Both the position numbers and the translations under genes were made by a program. Under the pieces are notes generated by a model, which worked only from the letters and a program-made list of their open reading frames with translations, was not told the origin of the DNA and ran no database searches. Below are positions 26,706 through 37,074 of a DNA stretch of 64,000 nucleotides, piece by piece (the first letter of the stretch is position 1; every line of letters starts with the position of its first letter). The stretch comes from JBGAPH01 sp046349955 (GTDB lineage Bacteria; Planctomycetota; Planctomycetia; Pirellulales; JBGAPH01), in NCBI GenBank assembly GCA_046349955.1, contig JAXMBI010000001.1:372001-436000 (forward strand). The letters run 5' to 3'.

Positions 26706-26942
26706 ATGATCGATTCCAACTTGCGAGAACAGCTCCTTACGAAGTTCGACGTACTCCCCGTCGATCAGCAGCGCCGGGTGCTCGACTTTGCGCTTAGTCT
26801 GCCGCACGCGGGCGTCGAGCCCCCGGAGGGGACATCCGGTCAAGATCTCGTTCGTTTTGTCGGTTTGGTCAGCGCTGAGGATGCCGCAGAAATGATGCGC
26901 GCGATCGAAGACGCGTTCGAGCAAGTCGAACCCGATGAATGA
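26706..26942 (+). CDS. DUF2281-like antitoxin
   Basis: 78 residues. A short helical protein with 'LPVDQQRRVLDFALSLP', the core of the DUF2281 family often paired with PIN toxins. It overlaps the following PIN gene by 8 bp, as is usual for antitoxin-toxin pairs. Confidence 0.7.
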   Translation: MIDSNLREQLLTKFDVLPVDQQRRVLDFALSLPHAGVEPPEGTSGQDLVRFVGLVSAEDAAEMMRAIEDAFEQVEPDE

Positions 26943-27324
26943 CAGATTCCTCCTCGATACGAATGTCGTCATCCAAGTGCTGAAGGGCGCGCCGCAGGCA
27001 GAGGCTCGATTGGCCGCAATGCTCGAGGTTTTTTTGCCCGTAGTTGCAGCCGCGGAATTGCTCTACGGGGCGGAAAAGTCTGCTCGGCGAAGTGAGCAGC
27101 TGGAAAAGGTGAACCAGTTCTTGCTGCAGATCAGAATCTTGCCTTGCAGCCTCGACGTTGCTCGTACGTACGCGAGAATCAACCATTCGCTCCGTGCTCT
27201 AGGCAAACCGATCCCACAAAACGATATGTGGATCGCCGCCATCGCCATCGCCCATGGGCTGACGCTGATCACGACCGACCGTCACTTCGAGGAGATCGAA
27301 GGGCTCAGCCTCGGCGCGTGGTAG
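26935..27324 (+). CDS. vapC: PIN-domain toxin (VapC-like ribonuclease)
   Basis: 129 residues. PIN fold RNase; the four acidic metal ligands are visible: Asp8 (LLDTNV), Glu41 (AAELLYG), Asp97 (NDMWIA) and Asp115 (TTDRHF). Such toxins cut tRNA or rRNA and are silenced by the upstream antitoxin in a 1:1 or 2:1 complex that also binds the shared promoter. The family call is sure, the target unknown. Together with the antitoxin it is an insert between secA and waaA. Confidence 0.85.
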   Translation: MNDRFLLDTNVVIQVLKGAPQAEARLAAMLEVFLPVVAAAELLYGAEKSARRSEQLEKVNQFLLQIRILPCSLDVARTYARINHSLRALGKPIPQNDMWIAAIAIAHGLTLITTDRHFEEIEGLSLGAW

Positions 27325-27466
27325 GGGCCCCTTAGGCCGGCACGCTCCAACTGCGCTAAGATAAAGAACCTGCCCAAGCCGCGACGATAATGCCTGTTGG
27401 GGCGTTTTTCGCAGGCAGGGGCGACAAGCTCGACTGAATTCCGGCCCAGGTAAAGGATGCCCTGCG

Positions 27467-28789
27467 GTGCGTTATCTGCTCAATCTCATCTACCTGGCTG
27501 TCCTGTTGCTGGCCGCCCCCTGGCTCGCTGCCCAGGCGGTCCGCAAAGGAAAGTATCGCCAGGGCTGGCTGCAGAAGTTCTTCGGCCTCGTGCCGCGCCG
27601 GGCCGGCGAGAGGCCATGCCTGTGGCTGCACGCCGTGAGCGTGGGCGAGGTGAATTTGCTGGCTACGCTGCTCCGCCGGCTGCAGGCGGCGTTGCCGGGC
27701 TGGGATTTCGTCGTTTCCACCACGACGATGACGGGCTACGCGCTCGCCAAAACGCGCTATCCCGACGTGCCCGTCTGCTACTGCCCTCTCGACTTCAGTT
27801 GGTCGGTGGCGGCCGCGGTGCGGCGCATCCGCCCCGACGTGCTCGTGCTCGCCGAACTCGAACTCTGGCCCAACTTGATCGGCGCTTGCCGCGCGGCGGG
27901 CGCCCGCGTGGCGGTGGTCAATGGCCGGCTGAGCGATCGCAGCTTCCGTGGGTACCGGCTGCTCCGCCCCATCTTGGGCCGGTTGCTGCGCCAGATCGAT
28001 TTGATCGCCGCTCAGAACGACCAATACGCCGGCCGCTTCCGGGCGCTCGGGGCCGCCGAGCAATCGCTTTGCGTCACGGGCTCACTCAAGTACGACGGGG
28101 CTCAAACCGAGCGGGCCAACCCGCGCACCCAGCGGCTTGCGCGGCTGGCTGGCTTTGCTCCGGGCGACACCGTGTTCCTCGCCGGCAGCACCGGCGAGCC
28201 CGAGGAAGCGCTGGCTTTGGCCGCCTTTTCTCAACTCGCGGCCAAGGCGCCGCGGTTGCGCTTGGTGATCGTGCCCCGGCATCCGGATCGGTTCGACGCG
28301 GTGGCCGAACTGCTCGAATCGAGCGGCCATCCCTGGCAACGGCGCAGCGCTCTGGACCATACTCCGGCCACCCCCAACGCCCGCATTCTGCTGGTCGATC
28401 AGGTCGGCGAGCTGGGCGCCTGGTGGGGGACCGCGCAGATCGGTTTCGTGGGGGGCAGCCTGTGCGGGCGCGGCGGACAGAACATGATCGAGCCGGCTGC
28501 CTATGGGGTAGCCGTGTCGTTTGGCCCCAACACGCGCAACTTTCGCGACATCGTGGCCGGCCTGCTGGCGGCCGAAGGGGCCGTGGTGGTCGAAGACGGT
28601 CAATCGCTCGCGCAGTTTGTGGAGCGTTGTCTGCAGGATCTGGCGTACGCCGAGCAGTTGGGGCGTCGCGCCGCGGCACACGTAGCCAGTCAGCTCGGCG
28701 CCACCGAGCGCACCGTGGGGCGGCTGTTGGCACTGACCGGCGAGGGCGCCAGCGACACCTCGTCGGCAGCGATTCGCGCGGCCGCCTAG
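27467..28789 (+). CDS. waaA: 3-deoxy-D-manno-octulosonic acid transferase WaaA
   Basis: 440 residues from GTG 27467, preceded by AAAGGA. Inner-membrane glycosyltransferase that joins Kdo to lipid IVA. N-terminal membrane helix (LLNLIYLAVLLLAAPWLA), the catalytic 'HAVSVGEV' (Glu61), 'TTTMTGYALAKTR', 'ELELWPNLI', 'VVNGRLSDRSFRGY' and C-terminal 'GGSLCGRGGQNMIEPAAYG'. Its presence means a Kdo-containing lipopolysaccharide-type outer membrane. Followed after 36 bp by the EEP-like gene on the same strand. Confidence 0.95.
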   Translation: MRYLLNLIYLAVLLLAAPWLAAQAVRKGKYRQGWLQKFFGLVPRRAGERPCLWLHAVSVGEVNLLATLLRRLQAALPGWDFVVSTTTMTGYALAKTRYPDVPVCYCPLDFSWSVAAAVRRIRPDVLVLAELELWPNLIGACRAAGARVAVVNGRLSDRSFRGYRLLRPILGRLLRQIDLIAAQNDQYAGRFRALGAAEQSLCVTGSLKYDGAQTERANPRTQRLARLAGFAPGDTVFLAGSTGEPEEALALAAFSQLAAKAPRLRLVIVPRHPDRFDAVAELLESSGHPWQRRSALDHTPATPNARILLVDQVGELGAWWGTAQIGFVGGSLCGRGGQNMIEPAAYGVAVSFGPNTRNFRDIVAGLLAAEGAVVVEDGQSLAQFVERCLQDLAYAEQLGRRAAAHVASQLGATERTVGRLLALTGEGASDTSSAAIRAAA

Positions 28790-28825
28790 TCGTTTGGAGT
28801 GGCTCAGGGCCTGGGAGCTCGAAGC

Positions 28826-29761
28826 ATGAAAAAGCTGCTGCTGCTCATACTTGCTGGCGGAGTGCTCGGCGGCGGCGCGTACCTGGCGCAGCACTACGAT
28901 CTCGAGGGGCTGAAGAAGTTGCAGTTCCTGCCGCGCTCGAGTAAGCGGGCCTACGCCGGCGACCGCGAGGCCGGACGGGTCGAAGGAGCGGTGCGGGTGG
29001 CCGTCTATCGCCTGGCGCCCTGGGACGATTCCCAGGCCGACGATGCCCAACTCATCGATCTGCTGGCCGAATCGGTAGGGCGGTTCGATGTCACGGCGCT
29101 CGTGGGCCTGCACTCAGCCGAACATTTGCTCACGCGGCTGACCGCCCGGCTCAGCGCTGCGGGCAGGAACTACGAATACGCTCTGGGACCGTTGGTCGGC
29201 GCCGAGGGGGAGCGGCAGCGGTTCGCCTTCGTCTACGACGCGCAAACGCTGCTGCTCGACCGCAGCCGGCTCTACACCGTGCGCGATCCCGACAATCTAT
29301 TGAGCGCCGATCCGCTGGTCGGCTGGTTCCGCGCCCTCGGGCCCGACCCTAAGGCGGCATTCACCTTTTCCCTGGTGGCCGCGAACGTCTCACCCCGCCG
29401 CGCCGATTCCGAACTCGCAGCGCTCGAGCAGACCCTGCGGGCGGTGCGCCAAGACGGCCGCGAAGAAGACGACGTGATCCTCGCACTGAGCCTGCCCGAA
29501 GGGCAGTCGAGCCTGGGGCCGCTCGAATGGTTGCCGCAAGGAAGCGTGGCCCCAGCCGCTGGCCGGGCCACGGGAATTCACGGGAATGAGCGGTTGGACG
29601 CCCTGGTCTTCCAGACCTCGGCCACGCTCGAATACTTCGGGCATTCCGGCGTGCTCGACCTGGTGCGGACGCTCAATTTGACCACCCAGCAGGTGGAGCG
29701 GCTATCGCCGCGCCTGCCGGTGTGGGCCGATTTTACGGCGGTCGAGGCGCTCGGGCAGTAG
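28826..29761 (+). CDS. Catalytically degenerate DNase I-like (EEP-fold) protein
   Basis: 311 residues from ATG 28826 with an N-terminal signal/anchor (KKLLLLILAGGVLGGG). The frame matches the planctomycete endonuclease/exonuclease/phosphatase family across its length ('RNYEYALGPLVG', 'YTVRDPDNLL', 'FTFSLVAANVS', 'AVRQDGREEDDVIL', 'RLPVWADF'), but each catalytic position is replaced: TFN to VYR (60-62), QE to VG (93-94), NIH to AAN (185-187), GDLN to ALSL (220-223), and SDH before LPVW to SPR (294-296). No metal-dependent hydrolysis is expected; a binding or structural role is more likely. It follows waaA. Confidence 0.75.
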   Translation: MKKLLLLILAGGVLGGGAYLAQHYDLEGLKKLQFLPRSSKRAYAGDREAGRVEGAVRVAVYRLAPWDDSQADDAQLIDLLAESVGRFDVTALVGLHSAEHLLTRLTARLSAAGRNYEYALGPLVGAEGERQRFAFVYDAQTLLLDRSRLYTVRDPDNLLSADPLVGWFRALGPDPKAAFTFSLVAANVSPRRADSELAALEQTLRAVRQDGREEDDVILALSLPEGQSSLGPLEWLPQGSVAPAAGRATGIHGNERLDALVFQTSATLEYFGHSGVLDLVRTLNLTTQQVERLSPRLPVWADFTAVEALGQ

Positions 29762-29865
29762 TCGCCGGCGCCGCCCCGCGTGGCCGCCAGCCTTGCGTCG
29801 GAATATACTGAAAACGCTGGGCGTAGCTCGCCCAAACCTCCTCGCGGCGCCGCCCCAGAGTTCGC

Positions 29866-30458
<593 letters not shown>

Positions 30459-30462
<4 letters not shown>

Positions 30463-32144
30463 GGCAACTTGGCGGAATTCTGTTGGGCCCAGGTCCTCCA
30501 GGCGGCCACTTCGGTCTCTTCGGTCGCCGCCCCTTGCCCGGCGGGCAGAATGGTTTCCGCCGCGTCAGGCGCTAGCTTTCGCAGGCTTATGAGCGCGGCG
30601 TGCCGCACAGCGGCTTCGTCGCCCAGCCGCGCAACGACCGGTTTCACGAGCGTAGCATCGCCGCTGCGGCCCATGGCCTCCACGGCGCGCTGCCGAACCT
30701 GCGCGCGGCGGTCGAGCGCCAAGCGTTCGAGGGCAGCCATTCCTTCTTCGGGGGCGAGCGACGCCAGGCCCTCGGCCGCGGCCAGCCGCACCTCGGGAAG
30801 CGGCGACTGCAGCTTCTCGGACAGGCCCGCGACATCGGCTGCTTCGCCACACGATCCCAAAGCCAAAGCGGCCGCCGCCACCACGCGGGCATCCGCATCG
30901 TCGAGCGCCGCTCGCAGGAGAGGGGCAAAACGCGGATCGTGCGTCCGCGCCAGCTTGGCGCAGGCGGAGGCCCGCAAGTCGCCCTCGGGATGGCTGGCGG
31001 CGGCCGAGAGCACACGCAGCGCCGGTTCGCGGCCGTCGCCGCTGGCGATGTCGAGTGCGGTTTGCCACACGAGCGGATCCTCGCTGGCCAGCGTCAGCGT
31101 TTCGAGTTGCCCCAAAGCAACGTCCGTAAGAGGTTGTTCACGTACGGCGTGGGCCAAACGAATTGCCGCAGCGCGGCGTTTGCCGGCAGACTGGTCGGAG
31201 AGCGCCAGGAGGTCCTGAGAGAGCTGTTCGTCCGCTGTTGGATTTCGATCCCCACCGCGCAGCAAGGTCGGTTCGGACCCTGGGTGGAGCGCGCGCAGGC
31301 GAGGATGTTCGCTGCGCCAGCGCGACCGCAACTCCGTCAGCTTTTCGAGCGCTGCCTTGTGACCCGTAGACCGGTCGTCGAGCAGCGCAGCGGCCGAGAG
31401 TTCGGCCGCCGGAGGCCAACGCTCAGCCAGCAACCGCGCTGCCTCTTTGCGGTCGGCCCGTGTGGCCCGCGGCCCCGGCTCCAGGTCTTCTAGCAAAAGA
31501 GGCACGGCCAACTCCGGGGGCCACTGGCCGATCGACTGTACGGCCGCCAGACGCACTGCCGGAGTGGCGTCCGTCATCAGGTCGCGGATGAGCCGCGCGC
31601 TTGCTTCGTCGGGCGACTGGGCGAGCCCGCGGGCAACTTCGAGCCGCACCTGCCAAGCCTTGTCCGTCACGGCTGCCCGCACCGTTTCTCGATCGCCGGC
31701 GGTGGCCAAGGCCGCCACGGCGGCCGCCCGCACCGCCTCGCCTGAGGCCTCGGTGAGTTCGCGCAATTCGGCCTGGGCCGCCGGCAACTGCGAGCGTCCT
31801 GCCGCGGCAATGGCCGCCAGGCGAACGCCGATATCTGGGTCGCGGAGCCGCGCGAGCAAATTGTCTTCCGCGGCGGCAACTCCCGGGGGGAGCGCCTCGA
31901 GCGCGGCAATCCGTACCCGCGGGTGCTCGTCGTCGAGCAGGCCGATCACCTCGCTAGTCCAAGCGGCCGGATCATTCTGCAACTCGCGGACGGCGTCGGC
32001 GCGGACCACCGGGTCCTTTTCTTTGAGCTCCGCCAGGACGGCAACACGCGCCTCCGCGTCCCGGTCTCTCAACAGCGAGCAGGCCGGCGCCATCGCGAGC
32101 ACGCAAACGCAGGCCAGCGCTGTCCAGATTGGCGATCGACGCAT
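30459..32144 (-). CDS. HEAT-repeat lipoprotein
   Basis: 561 residues from ATG 32144 (MRRSPIWTALACVCVLA). Lipobox LAMAPAC with lipid-attachment Cys22 predicts a membrane-anchored protein. The rest is a row of ~30-residue helical pairs with the HEAT phosphorylated-lyase pattern (e.g. 'DEHPRVRIAALEALP', 'DPDIGVRLAAIAAAG', 'SPLPEVRLAAAEGLA'), a solenoid for protein contacts. Its role is unknown. It follows another HEAT-like gene on the same strand by 44 bp, probably one transcript. Confidence 0.8.
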
Positions 32145-32188
32145 GAGGGGCAAATCCTTTTGCCGCAGGCACAGGCGGTGAGCGAGCT

Positions 32189-33649
32189 TTACTGTTTCGC
32201 GGCTGGCGCAGCCGCCGGGGGCGCTGCTGGCGCGGCCGGAGGCACAGCAGCGGCCGCAGGTGGAGTTGCGGCCGCGGCGGCCGCCTTGCCGTCGCCTGTA
32301 GCAGACGCCGCGACTGCCGCTGCAGGCTTCTTCGGTCGGTTTGCCTTCAGATAGGTCTCGAGCTTACGCACGTTGCCCATCAGTTCTACGAAGTTGGTCG
32401 CCAACTTTGTCGGTTCGATGAAGTCCGTATCGAACATCTCGTGGTTCGACACGGCCTGCAATTGAGTTGCTAGGTCGCCAACGAACTTGGCGTGCGGTTC
32501 GCCGGCGGTTTTGGCCAGCGCGAGCAAGCTTTCCTTGTTGTCGGCCCCGCCGATTCCTACTAGCCCCGTGTTGGCCGACTGGAACCAAAACTTCACCAGC
32601 CGGCGGTTGGGAAACTCGTTCGCCCGGTCTTTCTGCTTCTTTTCCTCGCTGTAGAGCGACACGGCCATGGCGGCGATTTGCGCGGCCACGTTGCTCGGAT
32701 CGACTTGCTTGGCCTTGGAATAGTCCAGGGCGCCCAGCGCTCGCGCGGCTCGCGCCCGCAGCGAACCGGAGGATTCCGCGTCGTTCACCACGCTCTCGAG
32801 CGCCGTGATCACCTCGTTCTTGGCCCCCGTACCGCGGAGCGTTCCCAGGACGTTGGCGGCCTGGCCGCGCATCCAGTCGTGCGCATCGGGCGAGCGGCCG
32901 GCCGGAGGCGTCTTTTGGCTCACGAGCGCAATCATCGCGGTCGTGAGCCGCGGCGCCTCATTGCCGGCGGCGCCGCTGCGAACGTGGCGATCGATGCCGA
33001 TGAGCGCGGCAGTCTTGACGACATCGTGCTGCTTGTCGTCGGCGAACGCGGCGAGCATTACAGGCAGAGCGTCGGCATAGGGAGTCGGCGGGCTCTTGGC
33101 GGCGGCGTCTCCTTCATCGGCGTTGAGCTCGGCGATCAGCAGCATCGCGTTATACCGCGCGGCAGGATGGTAGTTGCCCGCGGCGATCTTTTGTCCCTCC
33201 CGCAAGACGATGGCGTTGAGCCGATCGCGCACGGGCTTGCTGCGCCCTTCGATATTTCCCTTGAGTTCCTTAACCAGCCGCTGCATGCCTTGCGGATGAT
33301 AGATCTCTTTGCACTGCGTCAGCCGGGGCAACTGGTATTCGGCGAAGAAGGCGTCGAAGGCAGCCTCGCTGCCGGGCGACAAGTTCCCCGTCTGGAGAGC
33401 GGTGACGGCCGCTTCGCGCCCTGCGCCTTTGCCCGCCTCCTCGTTGAGGGGCATCATTTCGAATTCAAAGTTCGCGCAAGGATCTTCATCGACGACCTTG
33501 GCCTTCTTCGACCCTTTCTTCGCAGCCTTCTGAGCCAGTGCGGCGCCGTCGGGCAACAGATACCCGCTCACCACCCAAGCGGCGGCAAAAGCCAGCAGAA
33601 ACACCAGAGCCCGGCGGGCCAGCGACGAGTGGGGGCGGCGTTCGACCAT
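32189..33649 (-). CDS. Membrane-anchored HEAT-like helical protein, unknown function
   Basis: 486 residues from ATG 33649 (MVERRPHSSLARRALVFLLAF). One N-terminal membrane helix (about 14-34), a Lys-rich linker, helical repeat domain (for example 'SLRARAARALGAL', 'PAARYNAMLLIAELN'), and a low-complexity Ala/Pro C-terminal tail of ~60 residues. The mature part would face the periplasm. It precedes the HEAT lipoprotein. Unknown family; the tail is compositionally biased and its alignment would be uninformative. Confidence 0.65.
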   Translation of the reverse strand: MVERRPHSSLARRALVFLLAFAAAWVVSGYLLPDGAALAQKAAKKGSKKAKVVDEDPCANFEFEMMPLNEEAGKGAGREAAVTALQTGNLSPGSEAAFDAFFAEYQLPRLTQCKEIYHPQGMQRLVKELKGNIEGRSKPVRDRLNAIVLREGQKIAAGNYHPAARYNAMLLIAELNADEGDAAAKSPPTPYADALPVMLAAFADDKQHDVVKTAALIGIDRHVRSGAAGNEAPRLTTAMIALVSQKTPPAGRSPDAHDWMRGQAANVLGTLRGTGAKNEVITALESVVNDAESSGSLRARAARALGALDYSKAKQVDPSNVAAQIAAMAVSLYSEEKKQKDRANEFPNRRLVKFWFQSANTGLVGIGGADNKESLLALAKTAGEPHAKFVGDLATQLQAVSNHEMFDTDFIEPTKLATNFVELMGNVRKLETYLKANRPKKPAAAVAASATGDGKAAAAAATPPAAAAVPPAAPAAPPAAAPAAKQ

Positions 33650-34068
33650 GCGACCTTGCTCCTCTGTCCGTGCTCCGAGGTCCACCGTTGAGGGCCGGAG
33701 CGGCCGCGCTTCGCCCGAGCACGGCGCTCAGGGCAGGCAGCGGCGAGAAACGTTGTGACGAGACTGCACGATGGGGCTGGGCGACCCGTCGACCTCCCTG
33801 TCGCTGCCTGGGTGAGCCCCCGCTTCACTCCGGGTCTCGCCCACCGCAAGGGGCTTCCGCTGCCTGGATTTACGCTCGCACCGCCTTACTTCTAAGGGTA
33901 TTCGCGGCGAAGAACCAATGTCAAGCGAGACCGGCGCGATCGTCGGGCGACATCCCCATTTTTACAGCCGACCAGCCGACCCGCTCTTCGTGCCGACGGC
34001 GCAAAGGCTTACAATCGCCGCTCCTGCGGTCTTGAACCGCCCACACCGACCAAGGACGGGTCGCCATC
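33650..34068. other. Intergenic region between divergent genes
   Basis: 419 bp with no credible gene. It contains the inverted repeat at 33809-33843 and two copies of CGCTGCCTGG (33802-33811 and 33858-33867). Promoters for both flanking genes should lie here but none is obvious. Confidence 0.5.
33809..33843. repeat. Imperfect inverted repeat TGGGTGAG...CTCGCCCA
   Basis: TGGGTGAG (33809-33816) and CTCGCCCA (33836-33843) pair with one mismatch, with further pairing of GAGCCC with GGGTCTC inside. Flanked by two direct copies of CGCTGCCTGG. Wording typical of REP-like intergenic elements. Confidence 0.45.
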
Positions 34069-37000
34069 ATGGGCCGATCTCTGTTTTGGGCAGCCTGCCT
34101 GCTGGGCGCCGCCGCTCCTCTGAACGCACAGGAGCCGGCAGGGACCATCCCCACGCCCCTCGAAGCTCGCGCGGAACTGACGGACGTTTCCTTTGTCGAC
34201 CGAGCGCGAGGCTGGGTCGTGGGCGAAGGAGGGCTGATTTGGCGTACCGCCGACGGCGGACAAACCTGGGAAAAACAGGCTTCCGGGGTTGCCTGCCGAC
34301 TGGAAAGGGTGCAATTCCTACCCGATGGAAGCGGGTGGGCAGCCGGGGGCTGGGCCTGGCCCTACGCCTCGGACACGCAGGGGGTGGTGCTCAGCACGCG
34401 AGACGGGGGGCAAAGCTGGCTGCCGGCCACCGGCGCCCTCCCCTGGGTTCGCCACCTAAGATTCACGGACGCACAGAACGGCTGGGCCGTCGGCCATGCC
34501 AGCGAGCTGGCGCCGGGCGCCGTTTACACGACGAGCGACGGCGGTCGCGTTTGGAACCCCCGCCCGCTGAATGCCTCGGGCGATTGGCTGGCGGCCGACT
34601 TCGGCCCGCAACGCGGCGCCCTGCTGGGTTCGGGAGGAACAGGATTGCGGGTCGATCCAAGCGCCGCCGTGCGGAGCACCACGCCCTCGGCGGGACTTCG
34701 TCGGCCGCGGCGACTCGAGCTTGCCGACCGCCGTGGCTGGGCCGTGGGCGACGGCGGGCTGGTCTGGACGACCGGTGACGCGGGAAAAACCTGGCGGGCG
34801 CCCTCAGGGAAACTACCAGCGGAATGCCGTGGCTTCGATTTTCGCGCGCTAGCGCTGTGGGGCGACCATGTGTGGGCCGCTGGGTTTCCTGGCACGCACG
34901 TGCTCGTCTCGACCGATGCCGGCCAAACCTGGCGTTTGCTGCCCACCGGCCAAACGCTACCCATCAACGCGCTGGAGTTGATCGATGCCGACCACGCCTT
35001 CGCGGTGGGGGCCCTGGGCACGATTCTGGCCACGGATGACGGCGGCGGCGCCTGGCGCACCTGCCGCCAGGGCGCACCGCGAGTGGCCGCGCTGGGAATC
35101 TTTGCCGATGGCCAGGCGTTGCCGCTCGAGTTCTTTGGTCGGATCGGCGGCGAAGGGTATCCGACCGCCGCTCATCTGGTCGCCCGCCGGGAATTCGATG
35201 ATCCTCGAGCCGGGCCGGCGGAAACCGAGCGGGCGCGCGCCGCGCTGGCCAGCGTGGGAGGCAATTCGCTGAGCGAGTTCTGGCAGTTTCCCGTCCGGCA
35301 GCGAGGGCTGGCGATTGCCCGTGAAACTCTGCGAACCGCTTGGCAGCGCGGCGCTGGCGAAGGAGCACCGCCCTCGCTCGCCGAAGAATTGGCCGTGATC
35401 TTGCGCACCTGGCGTCCCGAGATCGTAGTAACGGCGGCGGCGGGCGCCGAAGGCGAACCGTTGGATGCTGCGATTCAGCAATCGTTGCTCGAGGCCATTG
35501 CGTTGGCGGCCGCGGAGGTTGACCCTCGCGGCCGAGGCGGTGAGGCTTGGCAGGTGCAGCGTGTCTATGCGGCGCTGCCTGCGGGCCGGCTGGGCCCGAT
35601 TAGCATGAGCGCCACGGCCTTCGTGCCGGGGCTGGGCCGCAGTTTGGCCGACCTGTCGGCAACGGGACGTGGCCTTCTCAAATCGGCGTACGAGCCTCCG
35701 GCCGAAACAGTCGGCTTCCAGTTGCTCTACGACCGTTTGGGGACGGCCAACCGCCAACGCGACGACTTCTTGCTTGGCCTGACGGTTGGCGAGCTTGCCG
35801 CCCCGGCGCCACCCTCACCGGCCCCCGAAGTCGCCCGCTTGCACCGTGCGGCGACGCAGCAACGGAACCTGCGGGCCCTGTTGGCACGCAGCGCAAAGCA
35901 GCCTCTGGCCGATGCCCGCTGGTTGGCCGAGGTCAGCGGCCTGATCGGAGAACTCGATCGCGCTGCAGCGGGAGAACTGCTGTTTCAACTTGCGCATGGC
36001 TACCACCACCAGGGACGCTGGGACCTGGCCAGCGAGACCTTTACCCTGCTCGCGGGCAACTATGCCGATCATCCGCTGTCCGGTCCGGCGCTGGTCTGGC
36101 TCATCGAGCGCCAGACGAGCGCGGAAGCTCGCTTGCGGGCGACGGCTCGACCAGAGGCCGAGATTCAGCAGACCGCCGCCAGCGTCACCTATGGCGTCGA
36201 TCCATCCTCGCTGGCCGTGCCCCCGAGGAACGGCGCCACCGCAACCCGAGAGAACCCGCAGCGCCGCGCCCAGCAACTGGCGGTTTTGGCGAGCCAGGTA
36301 GCGCGAACACGGCCTGGCCTGGCGGCGTCGCCATCGCTGCGATTTGCGCTGACGGCCACCGAACGCGACGCGAGCGGAGAGCGCGCAGCGGCAACTTTCG
36401 AGGCGATGTTGCGCACGCGTCCTCGAGACGCCTGGGCCGAATGCGCTGCGAGCGAGGTGGCCTTGCTGCGCGGCGTTATTCCGTCGACAAGGCCTGTCCT
36501 CGGCTGCGTTCGCGCAGCCCAACCGCCGCGGCTAGATGGACAACTCGACGACGAGGCGTGGCAGGGCTCCGCAGGCGTGAAGTTGACCAGCCGCTGGCAG
36601 GACGATGCGGAATGGCCCACCCACGTGAGGCTGGCCTACGACGACCGCTTTCTGTATCTAGCTGCAAGCTGCGCGCGGGCGCCCGGCATCGTCTACAGGG
36701 CGGCTCAGGGTCAGCGTCCGCGCGACGCCTCGCTCGCCCGGCACGACCGCGTCGAATTGTGCCTCGATGTGGATCGCGACCGGGCAACCTGGTTTCAGTG
36801 GTCGATCGACGCCCGCGGCTGGACCAGCGAGAGTTGTTGGGGAGATCGCTCCTGGAATCCCACCTGGTACGTCGCTCAGCGCGCAGACGAAGCAAAGTGG
36901 ACGGCCGAGGCCGCCATCGCCTGGGCCGACGTCTCCGGCGCGGCCCCCGCGACGGGGACGGCTTGGTCCATGGGTCTGCAGCGCGTCGCGCCCGGCGCCG

Positions 37001-37074
37001 GGTTTCAATCCTGGACGAACCACGCCGCAGTCGATATCGTGCCCGCAGGCTTCGGATTGCTGCGATTCGAGTAG
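34069..37074 (+). CDS. YCF48-repeat / PIG-L-like / CBM9-like secreted fusion
   Basis: 1,001 residues. Signal peptide (MGRSLFWAACLLGAAAPLNA). About 35-330 hold six YCF48/BNR propeller blades, each with a 'GWAVG' plus 'STxDGGQTW' pair. About 340-510 resembles the PIG-L deacetylase-like segment found in planctomycete homologues ('GRIGGEGYPTAAHLVARREF', 'VILRTWRPEIVVTA') but zinc-binding His/Asp residues are not apparent (the His-rich signature reads AAGAEGEPLD). About 813-1000 is a CBM9/DOMON-like domain ('PPRLDGQLDDEAW'). Likely an exported binding protein; the deacetylase segment seems inactive. ATG 34069. Confidence 0.75.
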   Translation: MGRSLFWAACLLGAAAPLNAQEPAGTIPTPLEARAELTDVSFVDRARGWVVGEGGLIWRTADGGQTWEKQASGVACRLERVQFLPDGSGWAAGGWAWPYASDTQGVVLSTRDGGQSWLPATGALPWVRHLRFTDAQNGWAVGHASELAPGAVYTTSDGGRVWNPRPLNASGDWLAADFGPQRGALLGSGGTGLRVDPSAAVRSTTPSAGLRRPRRLELADRRGWAVGDGGLVWTTGDAGKTWRAPSGKLPAECRGFDFRALALWGDHVWAAGFPGTHVLVSTDAGQTWRLLPTGQTLPINALELIDADHAFAVGALGTILATDDGGGAWRTCRQGAPRVAALGIFADGQALPLEFFGRIGGEGYPTAAHLVARREFDDPRAGPAETERARAALASVGGNSLSEFWQFPVRQRGLAIARETLRTAWQRGAGEGAPPSLAEELAVILRTWRPEIVVTAAAGAEGEPLDAAIQQSLLEAIALAAAEVDPRGRGGEAWQVQRVYAALPAGRLGPISMSATAFVPGLGRSLADLSATGRGLLKSAYEPPAETVGFQLLYDRLGTANRQRDDFLLGLTVGELAAPAPPSPAPEVARLHRAATQQRNLRALLARSAKQPLADARWLAEVSGLIGELDRAAAGELLFQLAHGYHHQGRWDLASETFTLLAGNYADHPLSGPALVWLIERQTSAEARLRATARPEAEIQQTAASVTYGVDPSSLAVPPRNGATATRENPQRRAQQLAVLASQVARTRPGLAASPSLRFALTATERDASGERAAATFEAMLRTRPRDAWAECAASEVALLRGVIPSTRPVLGCVRAAQPPRLDGQLDDEAWQGSAGVKLTSRWQDDAEWPTHVRLAYDDRFLYLAASCARAPGIVYRAAQGQRPRDASLARHDRVELCLDVDRDRATWFQWSIDARGWTSESCWGDRSWNPTWYVAQRADEAKWTAEAAIAWADVSGAAPATGTAWSMGLQRVAPGAGFQSWTNHAAVDIVPAGFGLLRFE

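Noticed and set aside
24728..26719. 663-residue open frame opposite secA
   Set aside because: No recognisable domain; the plus strand holds the full SecA motifs. Same for the frame at 22901-24637.
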